64,000 nt of DNA from Lathyrus oleraceus (GCF_024323335.1 NC_066583.1:365735877-365799876), one strand, 5' to 3'. Counted from the first letter of the stretch, positions 22,991 through 36,967 are shown. A program made the numbers and translations. Notes: generated from the sequence alone by a model not told the origin.

Positions 22991-23053
22991 TTCCATTAAT
23001 ATATACTTTAATGTCTATCTTTTTCCTTATACTAATCAAATTAGAGACTAAAC

Positions 23054-23586
<533 letters not shown>

Positions 23587-23593
23587 CCGTCCC

Positions 23594-26336
23594 TTAATTC
23601 ATATTCAGCTGATTAAAATCTACATTACCAATTCCATCCTTCAAGTGGATAAAATGTTCAGTCTTGATAGCTTTAGTCAGAATATCTGCAAGTTTCTTCT
23701 GGGTGCTACAGTGCACAACTTCTAGCACTCCATTGTGAACCTGATTCCCCAAAAAATGAATATTCGTGTCAATATGCTTGCTTCTTCCATTCAACACTGT
23801 ATTTTTGGCAAGGCTTATGGCTGATTTATTGTCAATCATCAACTTCATAGGCTTATTCACTTTGATTTTCAGATCCTGCAACAAATTCCTAATCCAAATA
23901 GCTTGGCACATAGAAAAAATACGTACAATGTACTCAGCTTCATAGGTTGACAATTCAACCACTGGTTTCTTCTAGGAGCACTAGAGATAGGACCTCCTAG
24001 ATACTTGAAGAAATATCCAAAAGTACTTCTTTTGTCAACTCTGTCTCCACACCAATCAGAATCTGAGTAGCACATAAATTTTGATTCATACTTAATACTA
24101 AAAGGGAATAACACTCCATACTTCAAAGGCCCCTTAATATACCTTAGAATCCTATAGTAGCTTGGTAATGTGACCACTTTGGTTTTTTATAAACCTACTT
24201 ACCACTCCAAATGCATAACAAATGTCAGTTATGATGTTACATAGATATCTCAATTATCCAACCAACTGTTTAAATAGCTATAGCATCTACATCATCACGT
24301 TTAACATCAAAATCCAACTTGTGATTCATTTCAGCAGGTGTGATTGCAGTCTTACAATTTATCAGCTCGAATCTCTTTAGAAGTTCAAGTTCATTCTTCA
24401 GATGATGCAAAATTATACCTTTCATATAGTATATAATCTCCACCCCTAGAAAATATACCATATTTCCCGGATGAGTCATCTCAAACACATTCATCAGCAC
24501 CTTCTTGAACTTCATTATCTCATATGAACATCTTCCTGTAAGAAATATGTCATCAATATAGAGATACACCAGAATCATTATTTCCTTAATAAGTATGTTG
24601 AACATAAACGCCATACTCGATTTCACACTATATGAATCCTTGGAGCTTGAAAAATGAATCAATTCTCAGATTCCAAGCTCTCGAAGCTTGTTTCAGTCCA
24701 AACAATGCTTTATGTAACCTGTACACCATCCACCCCTGATTATTTTTTAGAAATCAAGGAGGTTGTGACACATATACCTCTTCTTGCAGTGAACCATTCA
24801 GAAAGGCAGAGTTCACATCCATATGTATTAGAGGCCAATTCCTATTTACAGCTATAGCAATCACTAATTTGATTGTTTCATGTCTAGATACAGGCGCAAA
24901 CACTTCAAAGTAATATAACCCAAATTTATGTAGAAATCCTCATGCTATTAACCTTGTTTTATGTTTGCCAACTGATCCATCTGGCTTTAGTTTCACCTTG
25001 AAAACCGACCTGACGCTGATGGCTTTCTTGTTCTTTAGAAGCTCAGTCAACTCCCAATTCTTGTTTCTTTCTATAGCCTTAAGTTCTTCTTTCATGGCCT
25101 TCAGTCACAATTTCTTCCTAAGCACTTCTTCAACACTAACTAGTTTAAAGTCTACTAACATGGCACACTAAATAACTTCCCCTTCAGAGTCTATCTCAGT
25201 ATCTTATAACATGTCAAACTCTACAAATCTCGGTGGTATTTGACGATTTATCTATGGTCTAGTTTCAGAGGATGGACCACCTTCAGAAGGTACAACTTTA
25301 GAGGCATGACCACCGTCAGAGGTTGGATTACCACCAGAATCTAAATCATCATCAGATTCACCTTCTGAGTCTTCTTCAGATTCAAAGTTATTATCAGACT
25401 CTGACTCATTATCATACTCAGAATCACCATTAGACTCTGACTCATCTTCAGATGAAGAATCCCCTTTAGAGGCAGATTCTCCTTTAGAGTTAGAAATCTC
25501 TTCAGAAGTTAACTCAGGTGTTAACGTTACACCATAGTTAGATTTAGACTCGTTCCAATCCCATGCTTATGATTTTTTTACAACAACGTCTCTGCTCCTT
25601 CAGAGGAATGACCACCATCAAAGGTTGGATTACCACCAGAATTTGAATCATCATTAGATTCACCTTCCGAGTCTTTTTCAAATTCAGAGTTGCTATCAGA
25701 CTTTGACTCATCTTCAGACTCAAAATCACTATCAGACCCTGACTCATCTTTAAAGGCAAAATCCTATTCAGAGGCATATTCTCCTTCAGAGTCAAAAATC
25801 TCTTCAGAAGTCAACTCAGGTGTTGACATTGCACCAAATTTGGATTGAGACTCGTTCCAATCCCATGCTTCTGATTCTTTCACAACAACATCTCTGATGA
25901 ATTCCACCTTATTAGTCACTGGATGATAAAGCTTATACGCACATGTACTATGGTACCCAATCAATAACATTACTTTACTTCTATCATCCAATTTCTTTCT
26001 AGTAGCACCTGGAACATGTTTCTAAGAAACCGAACCAAATACCTTGAAATGACTCACATTTTGCCTATCAATAGTTCGCTTCTCAAAAGGAACAATTTCA
26101 TTTGACTTCTTTGTTGGACACTTATTGAGCACATATGTTGAAGTGGCAACAACTTCTCCCTATAAGGTGTAAGGAAACTTAATCTCCTTCATCATGCTCC
26201 TTGTCATATCAAGTAAAGTTTGGTTTATTCTTTCAACAAGAACATTGTGTTGAGGAGTGTATGAAGCAGTCACCTCATGCTCAATTTCATTCTCCTCATA
26301 GAACTTTCTGAACTATGTAGATTTATAATCACCTCT
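23594..26336 (-). pseudogene. decayed copia pol (IN part, RT, RNase H)
   Basis: Read leftward from 26336: the integrase C-terminal half (QHNVLVERINQ block with the Glu region, then KKLDDRSKVMLLIGYHS near 25990), an acidic linker duplicated once, RT with YIDD near 24560 (YVDD in the family), and RNase H with SDSDWCGD (24080), a TYEAEY block (23940) and DNKSAI (23830). It ends with a stop at 23594. Several stops and frame changes interrupt it. The first half (gag, protease, integrase N-terminus) is missing, cut exactly where the segment starting TGTAACACCCC begins at 26337. It is much older than the copia element at 12841. Confidence 0.85.
25274..25877 (-). repeat. 302-bp tandem duplication in the copia IN-RT linker
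   Basis: GGTTGGATTACCACCAGAAT occurs at 25321 and 25623, and TTCAGAAGT(T/C)AACTCAGG at 25501 and 25803, both giving a 302-bp period. The copies are diverged. They encode Ser/Glu/Asp-rich linker sequence and the duplicated start of the block after integrase. Confidence 0.85.
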
Positions 26337-27802
26337 GTAACACCCCCGAAACTACTACTACTCAAATACAACATATAATTGCATAATCAGAGTAAATTAA
26401 AGCAGGCATATACGAGGGCATCACATTTACCTCTGCTAGAAAAAACACATGCCATGGTCACATACAAGTAACACGAATTATAAATCAAAACCAAATAACC
26501 AACATGCAAACTCACACAATGGAATAACATCTCTATTCATAAATGGTAAATAGTGATGATTCCCATAAATCATCTACCACAAAATATCGTTTTGGGCTCT
26601 AAGGCTACTCAACATCAAAACCAACATATCCAAATAACAAGATAAAAGAGAGCACAACAATATCTCTCAACATCAAAATAAATACAAATAATCCCATAAA
26701 CCCAAGTGTTACATGACTAGAGCACTATAGACTACCTAGTCAAAACACAACAAGAACTAGCCTCAAAATCTAATCCTTGTGCGAAGCACCACTATCTCCG
26801 GTACCTGAGCGATGTCGCGATAGAACATCATTCCAACTGAAGGGTGAGAATTCAAATCATTATAGAAAAACATAATAATATGAAATGTATAACAAACATA
26901 CATATATTATTAGAATTCATCACGCTTCATACAAACACGCATCATATCATCTTATTAAAGAATCACATGTTTACCATCATACGACATGGCTCAACAATCC
27001 ACAAGTATTCATTTATAAATACTAAATGATGTAGAAAAGTCATATTTCACAACATATTGATTTCATGTACATATTATCATCCATCATCATTTACAAATCA
27101 TCATCAAATATGTATACAACTTTCACATGATTCCATAATGTATACAAGTCACTATTTCATCACAAATATCACAAATATGCACACATATCACATCAATAAC
27201 ACATCAACAATTCATATCAAATGGATCACCTAAAATCCACGTATATGCATATCTACCAAAATCATATCCACACAATCATATCACATAGTCACACAAACAA
27301 CAATTCACACCAACACGTGCGACTCAATGTGTGACTCAATTCATTATGCATGTGGATCCCATCCGTTATCATTTCCGACTTGCCGAGCGTCTCTCAAATA
27401 GACTAGATACCCACCTCTAAAGCTCGATTTGACCTTAAGATTTCAAACCCCATTTGGTGTTAGGTTTGGGACAAGAAAATAGACGAGATTACCCAACATT
27501 GCCTCTTTCATAGACTCATGCTAGTGTAAATGTGCAACAACAACAAGAATCATGCAATTAAGATGATCGCAAACTCTTAATCATACATAAGCATACCATA
27601 TCCAACATTTGCACAACATACACCTAACATGACTTCAATCCCAAACAATACATCAAATATCATTCATCATCTCATCACAACATATTAACATAAAGCAAAC
27701 AAGCCAATTCATGTTATTCATCAAATTCACCAATTCACATCATCACATACATAATTTAAAGTATTATGTTTCTTCATAAAATCCATCTAAAACCATATCT
27801 TG
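26337..27802 (+). mobile_element. LTR-like segment starting TGTAACACCCC
   Basis: The abrupt start TGTAACACCCCC, cutting a copia pol gene, looks like a gypsy LTR end. It is about 1.47 kb of CAT/ATC-rich sequence with no ORF. It joins the Ogre LTR end at about 27803. It may be a solo or truncated LTR of another gypsy lineage, or a diverged body of the same LTR. The short 26844-27029 frame is not a gene. Confidence 0.45.
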
Positions 27803-27935
27803 AAAAACTTCTTACTTGGCTTTTGTTCGCTTTTTAGCCTTTCCTTTGGACAAATAAAAGTGCGGTGGCGACTCAAATTGTTTGTTGACTTTTGGTTTAG
27901 TCAATAAACCTAAAGGTAACGAGAACCCCGGTACA
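27803..27935 (+). mobile_element. 3' end of the Ogre-type 5' LTR, element B
   Basis: The last 130 bp match, in reverse complement, the LTR end at 62964-63095, including GAAAAACTTCTTACTTGG, the PBS-like decamer (27865-27874) and a terminal GGTACA. This gives the LTR boundary at 27935, six bases before the PBS. The match stops at about 27803, so the rest of this LTR is gone or replaced. Confidence 0.75.
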
Positions 27936-27941
27936 GAAAAG

Positions 27942-27959
27942 TGGCGACTCTGTTGGGGA
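27942..27959 (+). promoter_or_regulatory. primer binding site of element B
   Basis: TGGCGACTCTGTTGGGGA, one mismatch (T for C) to the sites at 1340 and 9336. Confidence 0.85.
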
Positions 27960-28850
27960 ACAACTTCTCTAGTGGGTTTAACCTACTTTTTTGCTTGTAT
28001 GTGTTGTATGTTTATATTTACTTGTGACATATTTTTGTGAAAATTTGGGATGAATGTATTGTTTGTAATGTATGAATTGCTTGATATATTAATTGCTTTT
28101 ATGCTTGGTGGTTTCTTGTGAGATGAGTTCTATACCCGAACTCGAGTGCACTTATGATAAGAGAATGGCATAGTCTTTTTGACTTGTGTGGAGTTATTCC
28201 TTAACAAGTTAACTTGCAAGTCCATTCACTTGGTGGAGGTCTTGTTAGGATCAATAATGTCATATGAGTAGTCGTGGTTAGGCATTACTCTTTCCAATAG
28301 GAACCTTAGAAGCCAAGAACCTTAGATACCTAGCCCATCTTGGCCTATTTTAGGATGTAGTGCGAAGATCGTTCAAGTGTAAGACTTGAGGTGATTGTTA
28401 CGCGATACTACACTCATAAGAGTCCCTCTTGAGAATATTTTTGGAGAACGAGTAGTCATTTTATCCGATAATATCCGAAAGATGAGATGATGACTATGGG
28501 AACCTTTTTAGAACATGATTGTCAAGTTTAACCATAGTACACTCCCTTTGGGTGGTTCTTAACCGAGACTCCATGCTCGTGACTTACAACAAACCCTTGA
28601 TTCGCGGTTGATCCGTTCTCGTATATCCTCAATATCGATGGAACTTGGGTGTTGATAAGGTGTAAACCATAATCCACCAAAATGGATGATTGATATTGAT
28701 GATGACTTAAGCCATCCCGTGACCTTTGTGTTGTGTGACTTGCTTTATCCTTGAGTGTGTTTGTTGCATTCATGCATTCATTCGCATTCATGTCATCAAC
28801 AATAAAGATTTCACAAGGAACTTAAGAGGTCTATTTGCAAATTTTCAGAC
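27960..28850 (+). other. leader of element B
   Basis: About 890 nt, homologous throughout to the leader of element C at 36986-37837, for example around TTGGCCTATTTTAGGA and TTACGCGATACTACACT. Noncoding. Confidence 0.7.
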
Positions 28851-30266
28851 ATGGATAAGCAAAGAAGGAATACGAAGAAGTACAGTTTCAGACAACCCGA
28901 CTTGAAAGAGTTAAGGAGTTTGACATCTTATGTATTAGAGCCTTTGGAGTTCAAAGCTCGCCATGGGAAGCTTCTATATATTCTTTCTACTAAGGTGGAT
29001 GAGGGTCTGATGAGTGTGTTGTTGCAGCTCTATGATCCTCTGTATCGATGCTTCACTTTTCCGGATTTCTAGCTTTTGCCTACACTAGAAGAGTATGCTT
29101 ATCATGTGGGTATACTTATTCTTGATCAGTTGTCGTTCAATGGTTTGGAGAAGATTCCGTCTTCGCAAGAGATTGCTGACTTGCTTCATGTGGATGTATC
29201 TGACATTGTTGCTAATATGACTACCAAAGGTGGAATTCAAGGTCTCCCATCTGAGTTTCTGATTGCCAAAGCTACCTTATTTGGGAAGGCCATGAGTAAG
29301 GAAGCTTTTGAAGCCATATTTGTACTCCTCATCTATGAGCTAGTGTTATTTCCCAACATCGACAACTTTGTGGATGTGAACGCTATTAAGATTTTCTCTT
29401 CTCTTAATCCCGTTCCGACTCTGTTGGGTGACACTTATTTATCTTTGCATATGAGGAATGAAAAGGGTGGTGGTTCCCTTGTATGTTGTATGCCTCTGTT
29501 GTACAAGTGCTTTATTTCGCACTTGCCTCAGACGCTTGCCTTCAAGGAGAACAAGGGATGTCTATAGTGGTCCACGAGACTTATGTCTCTCACTAATGAT
29601 GATATCTCTTGGTACAATCGTGTTTATGATGGTGTTCAAATTATTGATTCTTGTGGTGAGTTCTCCAATGTACCTCTTCTTGGTACACGTGGTGGAATTA
29701 ACTACAACCCTGCTTTGGCTCGCCGTCAGCTTGGGTTCCCTTTAAAGGATAAACCCAACAACATTTTGTTGGAAGGCTTATTCTTTCAAGAGGGTAAAGA
29801 TCCCCGAAACTTGAAGGATATGATGGTCCGCGCCTGGCGTAAAGTTCATAGGAAAGGGAGGAATGAGCTTGGTCCAAAGAATTGTATTGCTTTGGAACCT
29901 TACACCGCTTAGGTAAGAAAGAGAGCTCTTGAGTACCGCATGTCGTACGAGTATCCGAGACCTACCCCTATGGTTATGGTTTGGCCTTCAACCCTCCCTA
30001 ATCAAGGAGTAGAGGAGTTGAGAGACGAAGACCGTTTGCGTGCTTGGGTTCGTGAGCGTGAGGAGCTTCTTCAGCAGCTCAAGGATAAGGATGCAATGAT
30101 AGAGTTTCTAGAGCACTAGGTTATCGATAAGCCCGATGATGTGGTTATTTCTCTCCTTCCTCACTCATCTAGGTTTTGGAAAAGGAAGTATGATCAGCTC
30201 GCCAAGGAGAAGGCCGACATGGAAGCAGCTTATGAGAGAGAGGTGAAGAGGCTTCGTGCAACGTAA
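28851..30266 (+). pseudogene. Ogre ORF1 with four in-frame TAG codons
   Basis: One reading frame, no frameshift, from ATG 28851 to TAA 30264-30266. It is interrupted only by TAG at 29070, 29565, 29910 and 30117. It parallels the open ORF1 of element C residue for residue, starting MDKQRRNTKKYSFR. The first TAG stands where C has CAG. Conserved blocks include the LYDPLYRCFTFP segment, the PNIDNFVDVNAIKIF segment and the GGINYNPALARRQLG segment. ORF1 upstream of gag is characteristic of Ogre; its role is unknown. I recall such proteins being annotated DUF7745, unchecked. The tail is Glu/Lys-rich and probably a coiled coil. Confidence 0.85.
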
Positions 30267-30634
30267 CTTCTAATCTCGAAGGCTTTGGATGATTTCTTCT
30301 AGGGCTCAATAGGATGTTTATTCTCCTTTCATCTTATATTGTATTTGGTTACCAAGACTGTACTACTTCTTTGGTGTAAAAAGTTTCCAAATATTATATT
30401 GCTCTGAGTATTCCATATATGTCTTAAAAAGTTCAATATTTTCAAAAATATTTGCAAATAGATCTCTATAAAGTTCCTCTGATAAAAAACAAATCATGTG
30501 CACAAGCATTGCATGCATCATATGCATAAGCAGGTTTTGGTTCCGAGCTCTGATATAGTGGTCTAACTCTTTGCTCTTCATTTATTTTGGAGACAAGCTG
30601 ACATGGAACACCTCGAGAAAATCATCAAAATATC
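30267..30634 (+). other. spacer between ORF1 and gag, element B
   Basis: Noncoding AT-rich spacer, matching in position the 39344-39647 spacer of element C. A 32-bp direct duplication at its end repeats the gag start (ATGGAACACCTCGA at 30603 and 30635). Confidence 0.6.
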
Positions 30635-33600
30635 ATGGAACACCTCGAACAAGAGAACAAAGATCTGAAGGAAGAAATTGCTAGACTGATTGCCATGATG
30701 GAGTCAATCCTTGCTGCCCAAAGTCAAGCTTTTCCAACTCCTGCAACTCCTCCCGCGAGGACTGTCGTCTCCGAAGTGGTTACCTCAATAGTGCGTGTTG
30801 CCACAACCCACTTCGCTCCTAGTATGCCAGCTGGATTCCCTTGGGGAATGCCATTTAACTTTGTACCAGAGGGTTTCGCCCCCACCTTTGCTTCTTTGCC
30901 GACATCTAGCCCGGTCCTGTCTGTGCCACCTCCCGTTATGCACACTCTCCCGCATGTAGAAGACACAATTTATCATTCCAATCCATCTGAGGGCTTGGAC
31001 GTATATGAGAAAATGGATGAGATGAAAGATCAATTTCTTGAGTTGCGCAAGGAGTTGAAAACTTTGAGAGGTAAAGATCTATTTGGGAAGAGTGCCGTTG
31101 ATATGTGCTTGGTGCCCAACGTAAAAATCCCGGTTAAATTCAAAGTGCCTGACTTTGAGAAGTACAAGGGAAACATGTGTCCACTCAGCCATCTTGTGAT
31201 GTATGCTCGCAAGATGTCAACCCAAATAGACAATGATCAACTGCTGATTCACTACTTTCAGGATATCCTGACAGGTGCAGCGCTCTGCTGGTATATGGGG
31301 CTAGAGAGTGCAAGCATCCACACTTTCAACGATCTAGGAGAGGCTTTCGTGAAGTAGTATAAATATAATATGGATATGGCTCCAGACAGAGATCAGCTGA
31401 GGGAAATGTCCCAGAAAGACAAAGAGACCTTCAAGGAATATGCCCAGAGGTGGCGAGAATTGGCAGCTCAGATAGTGCCACCCTTGGAGGAGAAGGAGAT
31501 GACAAAGATCTTCTTGAAGACTTTGAGCTCTTTCTACTACGAGCGCATGATTGCTAGTGCTCCCTCATATTTTACCGAAATGGTAAATATGGGGATGAGG
31601 CTAGAAGAGGGAGTCCGCGAAGGACGACTGTCCCGTGGTGATGACAATTCGGCAAAGAAATATGGAGAATTTTCCAGGAAGAAAGAAGGGGAGACTCACG
31701 TTGTTTCTTCCCATATTAAGAGAAGGCCCTCTGTGAGGAGGAAAGAAGTCCGACCAACTGTTAACCAACACCAGGTGGCTCATATAGCACCTGCTTTCAG
31801 AGAAGTTCAACAACAACCACAACAACAATATCGTCAACAACAACAGGCTTACCAACCTCGCAATAATAACAACACCATCACCAACATCTATGAGAGGAAG
31901 AGGGTAACCTTTGACCCGATTCCTATGACCTATGCTGAGCTTTATCCTTCCTTAATCGATAGGAAGTTGATAACTCCACGTGATCCTCCTGCTGTACTAG
32001 CCAATCCTCAATGGTGGTATAAGCCCGAACTTCACTGTGTGTATCATTCCGGTGCGCCCGGACATGATGTGGAGAACTGTTTCCCTTTGAAGACCAAGGT
32101 GCAAGACCTTATGACGAGCGAGATACTATTCTTCAAGGACATAGGCCCAAATATGAAGAAGAACCCATTGCCCGAGCATGGGAAGGCAGCTGTCAATATG
32201 GTTCAGTGGTTCCCTAGACAAAAAATAGTCCTTTATGTGAATTAGATAAGGAAATCCTTGGTTGAGATGCATAGGATGTTGTGTGAGCACAGTCATTATG
32301 AGCATGCTTATGCCATGTGCCAGGTGTGCACTACCAATGAAAGAGGATGCCGCAAGGTGAGGAAGGACATCCAAGAGATGCTAGATCAAGGGATGATTGA
32401 GATACTTCAGAATCGTAATGAGGATGAATTTGATGTTAATACTCCCGTATTCAAAGTTCCTGATCATGTTGTCATTAAGTACGATGGCAGCAAGAAGAAA
32501 GTGTCGCCAACTCTTGTGATCAAGCCAGCGGGCCCTGTCCCGTACGTGTCAGATAGAGAGGTCCCGTACCGTTATAATGCTATTATGCTAGAAGATGGGA
32601 AGGAGGTATTGTTGCCCTCAACCTCTGTCGTGAGCATTTCCGATGTTAGTGGTGTGACCCGTAGTGGTCGTATTTTCTCGGCTCAGCCGAAATCCCATGA
32701 AAACGTCGCAAAGAAAGATGTTGTTAGTCCTGCCGGTCCCGTGGGGACTTCTTCTTCAAATCATTTTGTTCCTATTGTGAAGGGTGTTGACCCTGCTATT
32801 GTTAAATCCAATAACACTCTTATCCTAGTTGGCCAGTCTGGCATGTTAAAAGAGGATGGTGATGAGATGCTGAGGCTCATCAAGAGGAGTGAGTACAATA
32901 TTGTGGAGCAGTTGCTTCAAACTCCATCAAAGATATCTATCCTATCTTTGTTAATGAATTCAGAGCCACACCGTGAAGCGTTACAAAGGGTGTTGGACGT
33001 GGCATACGTGGATCACGATGTCACGATTGAGCAGTTTGATAGCATTGTTGCAAATATAACTGCCTGTAACAATTTGAGTTTCTGTGATGACGATCTTCTC
33101 AAGGAGGGAAAAGACCATAATTTGGCTTTACATATCTCCATGAACTGTAAAGACGATGCCCTGTCCAATGTGTTGGTGGATACAGGGTCATCACTTAATG
33201 TATTCCCAAAGTCCACTCTCACCAAACTTTCATATCAGGGGCCTCCCATGAGGCAAAGTGGAGTGGTAGTGAAGGCTTTTGATGGATCGCGTAAAACTGT
33301 GATTGGCGAATTAGACCTCCCAATCAAGATTGGACCTAGTGATTTCCAGATCACTTTTCAGGTTATGGACATACATCCGTCATACAACTGTTTACTTGGT
33401 AGACCATGGATCCACGAGGCAGGTGTCGTGACATCCACCCTGTACCAAAAGTTGAAGTTCGTCAAGAACAAGAAGTTGGTGGTGATAGGGGGAGAGAAGG
33501 TTCTCTTGGTCAGCCATTTATCTTCCTTTTCCTATATTCATGTTGAGGATGAGGTTGGAACGCCGTTCCAAGCCTTATCTATTGCTGAGCTTTCTAGGAA

Positions 33601-33904
33601 AGGACTTTCTTCATTTGTCTCCTATAATGACGCAAAGTTGGCAATTAAGCATGGTGCAATTGATGGTTTGGGGAAAATGATAAAGATGGAAGATAACAAG
33701 TCCCGGGATGGTATAGGGTACTCTTCTGGTGTTTTCAATGATCTACGGCTGTTCCAGAGTGGAGGTTTCATCCACACCGTTGAAGATCAGGAAGCTACTG
33801 CCATCATTGAAGAAGATGAAGAGGAATACCTTGGCAACTTTATCATACTTGGAGGGATCTGCAATAATTGGGTCGCTGTTGATGTTCCAACAGTTATCCA
33901 TTAG
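30635..33904 (+). pseudogene. Ogre gag-protease, two in-frame TAG codons
   Basis: One frame of 1089 codons plus stop, broken only by TAG at 31355-31357 (where C has CAG) and at 32243-32245. Order: N-terminal coiled coil (MEHLEQENKDLKEEI), a Pro/Thr-rich region, the gag core (FKVPDFEKYKG, WYMGLES, DMAPDRDQL), a Gln/Asn-rich stretch, a C-x2-H-x5-H-x4-C knuckle near 32035-32080, a long linker, then the aspartic protease with Asp-Thr-Gly at 33179-33187 and a LLGRPW motif near 33400. The frame stops just before the region where Ogre carries an intron between protease and pol. Pol itself is missing. This copy is far less decayed than element C. Confidence 0.9.
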
Positions 33905-33977
33905 TCAACGTAATGTGTTCATTTTGTTTAAAAACCCTTCTCTCATGCCAAAAGGAGAAGTGAAGACATTGTTGGCA

Positions 33978-34448
33978 TAATTTGTTACGACACTAATATC
34001 TAAACAAGACAAACAGGATAAAAGATAAAGAACAGTAATGCAAGAGACACAAGCAATTGTTAACCCAATTCGGTGCAAACTCACCTACGTCTGGAGGCTA
34101 CCAAGCCAGGAAGGAAATACACTAAATAGAATCAGTTCAAAGACTCTCAGTAAACAACTTCAAGTTACAGTCTTCTCACCTAATCTCTACCCGTGTGACT
34201 TCTACCTAAGAACTCTTAGATATGAGATCCCACTCACTCCCCCTCAATCACACCAGTGATATAAAACAAGAATTACAATGAAAAGAAGACACTCTTCAAA
34301 GACACACACTTGATCTTACTTAACAACTTCAATCAATTAGACACACACTCATGCTTAAAAGCTTAGAGTAACAAATTACAACTCAAAAATCAGACCAATT
34401 CAATCATCTATGGATGAATTGAATGGCTTACAATTCACACGACCATAC
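33978..34448. mobile_element. LTR-like repeat fragment between elements B and C
   Basis: Homology to element C's post-protease region ends near 33977 and homology to the C 3' LTR begins at 34449. The 470 bp between them have no partner in the window. I recall phrases like CCCAATTCGGTGCAAACTCACC as common in legume LTR-type repeats, but the assignment is uncertain and no ends are defined. Confidence 0.35.
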
Positions 34449-36958
34449 AAGACTATGGTGGAAAGCGCGCTGAGAGCCACTTAATCTGCCACCTCAATTA
34501 ATGAGGGAGATCAAGTGATCCACGCTTTTTCTTATTTTCTGATTTTCATTTTATTTGGTTTATTTTCATTAATTCATATTAATTTTAATATTGATCCAAA
34601 AAATATGAGAGTTTCACCAATTTTTTTTTAATAAATTCCATTTTCATTTTCTGAATGAAAATTATTTTTTGGATCATTATTAATTTTTTTCATGATTTAA
34701 TTTATTTTGTGAATATTTTTAATTGTTTAAAAATAAATTTAAGTCTCCAAAAATTATGAAATTTGTTCTCCAAGGTCCTTTGACCTTGTTTGACCTATGG
34801 TAAATCTCATGGATATTTCTTTGGTGTTTTGATGAGGTTTTAGGAATTTGACAAACCATAATTTAATTTAATGCATTATTTAATTGATTTTAATTGTTTA
34901 TTTGCAAAAAAAAATTGTGTTGAGCATTTGATATTGACTTGTTGAGTTTGACTTGTGTTGTTGGGCCTTGGTCAAGGTTGATTTAACTTTGTTGAGTTAA
35001 AATCATTGGATTTAGGGGATTGATGAAATGTAAATTTCAACTCCCAAAATGAATGAATGACTTTAATTTGGTAAAAGTCCTCCTTTGACCAATTTGTGTT
35101 GATTCCATTTCCCCTCCCTCTTCATCTCATTCCCTTTCTCTATTCTTTCATGTCATGGACCTATGATATCTCCATATCCTAAGGCTAGTTGATTGAAAAA
35201 TCAACATGAGTGTGGATGATATTAGCTCCCCCCCTTTTGCATATTCTTTTTTATGTGTGGTATGTTTTAGGAGCATAGTTCATAATACCATGTCTCTAAC
35301 ATGCATTAACACTAAAATTTCTATACCCGACCTCAAATAGTTGTGACTTCTACATAAGTCCAATTACGATTGCTTAACATAGCGCTAAATCTGTGACACA
35401 AAAAGGCATAGCATTCTAGTAAGTGAGATTGTAAGCCTCCCCTCTTTCATGGTATTGTGTAGAAACTTGGCATATTTTCCTTCCTTTGGAAGATGTCTTG
35501 GTTCAAGGATCCATGCTTGTGATAAGTGGGTGGAGTGTTCTCCAAAGAATGACTAAAACAAAACAAAAATAAAACCAATACTAACTTTTAATCAATTAAC
35601 AACTAACATTTAATTTCAAGCCATTTACTTTTATACACTTTAATTTTAAGTATTTATTCATTTGCCATTATTCATACCATTCAATTTGTTTACTTTAATG
35701 TCATTTTCACTTTTCTCATTTGAGTCATATCTTGTGATTATTTTATGATTGTATATACTTGTTTGTTTTCGGTGGTCTTTTGACCTTAATGTACATAATA
35801 CCAACAAAAACCTTAAAAGACATTTGTATGTACTGTTGGATTTGATCTTAGACATTGGACTTAGAATTAGGAAATACTCCTTATGCAAAGGACTTGGCCA
35901 ATGCCAACTTTCATGAAAACCAAGTGCTTGTGAAGTGAACTTTCATCTGATACAAATATTGAAGATCCATTTGAATTCATCTGCAACATGATCATATTGA
36001 AGCTCTTATTTTGAACCTGTGTCTAATGCCTATCTTTGGAGTCATCTGATACATGGGGAATTATGAAGAATATCATGGAGTTACTAAGCTTGGACGTGGC
36101 TATCTTTATTTGATGCCTTGCCATTCATCTTGCTATTTGTGTATTGATATTGCTTGATTCTAAAGTCCAAGGGAATTTGGGTTTCTATATGACATTCTTG
36201 TCTATTGGTTTGCAGCCCATTGGTCAGATCTTTTCAACTTTCAACATTTAAATTTATGCTTAGGATTAGTCTCTGCATCTCCTCCCCATTTCTTTAATTT
36301 CAAATCTCTCCCTCCTTTTAAAATCTTCTTTGTTTGTGATTTCTAAACTTTGACCATATTGCAAATTAGAAACTTTGACGTTATGCCATTGCATTTTTAA
36401 ACTCACTTTCTTAATCAAACTTGTAAATGAATTTAACTATACTTGACTTAAAATTTCAAAAGCCAAAAGGAACTAACACTCATTCAAACCTTTTTAGGCC
36501 TCTTGTGCCTTTGTTAAATTCAAAATTTTGTTAAAAGCAACTCATGCACTTTGAAATTTATACCACGAACTACGAGGTTTTGATCCCTCATTTTTATGTT
36601 GGTACGTAGGCACAAGTTCGAAGGTCTTGTCAAACACAAAAATAATTAATGAATTCTTTCCTCATCCCTCCACTCTATTTATTGCAAACATCATTTTGTT
36701 CAAAAAAAATATGCACACAAAAAAGGGCTCCCTAGGAGTACCTAGGACACTTTAGGTGCTAGCACCTTCCCTCTGTAACCAACCCCTTTACCTGTAATCT
36801 CTGGTATTTTATTAGTTTTGATTTGAAAATTTATTATTTTTGGGTTTTTGTTCGTACTCTTCCCTTTTCCCTTGGAAACAATAAAAGTGCGGTGGCGACT
36901 CTGGTTTAATTGACGTCTAGCTTATCCATAGCTTGATAGTCATGAATTTACCGCTATA
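34449..36958 (+). mobile_element. truncated 5' LTR of Ogre element C
   Basis: Aligns along its length with 59498-62004 of the 3' LTR, starting at AAGAC(T/C)ATGGTGGAA. The first 2.19 kb of the LTR (present at 57308-59497) is missing. It ends CCGCTATA at 36958, where CCGCTACA is expected from the copy at 62053. A PBS-like decamer (GTGGCGACTCTGG) lies at 36892-36904, after an AATAAA. Confidence 0.9.
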
Positions 36959-36967
36959 GAAATTAAG

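Noticed and set aside
28851..33904. Reassigned or suppressed TAG codons as the explanation for amber-only stops.
   Set aside because: C-to-T decay at CAG codons explains the pattern more simply, and the copy lacks pol; kept only as a minor alternative in the findings.
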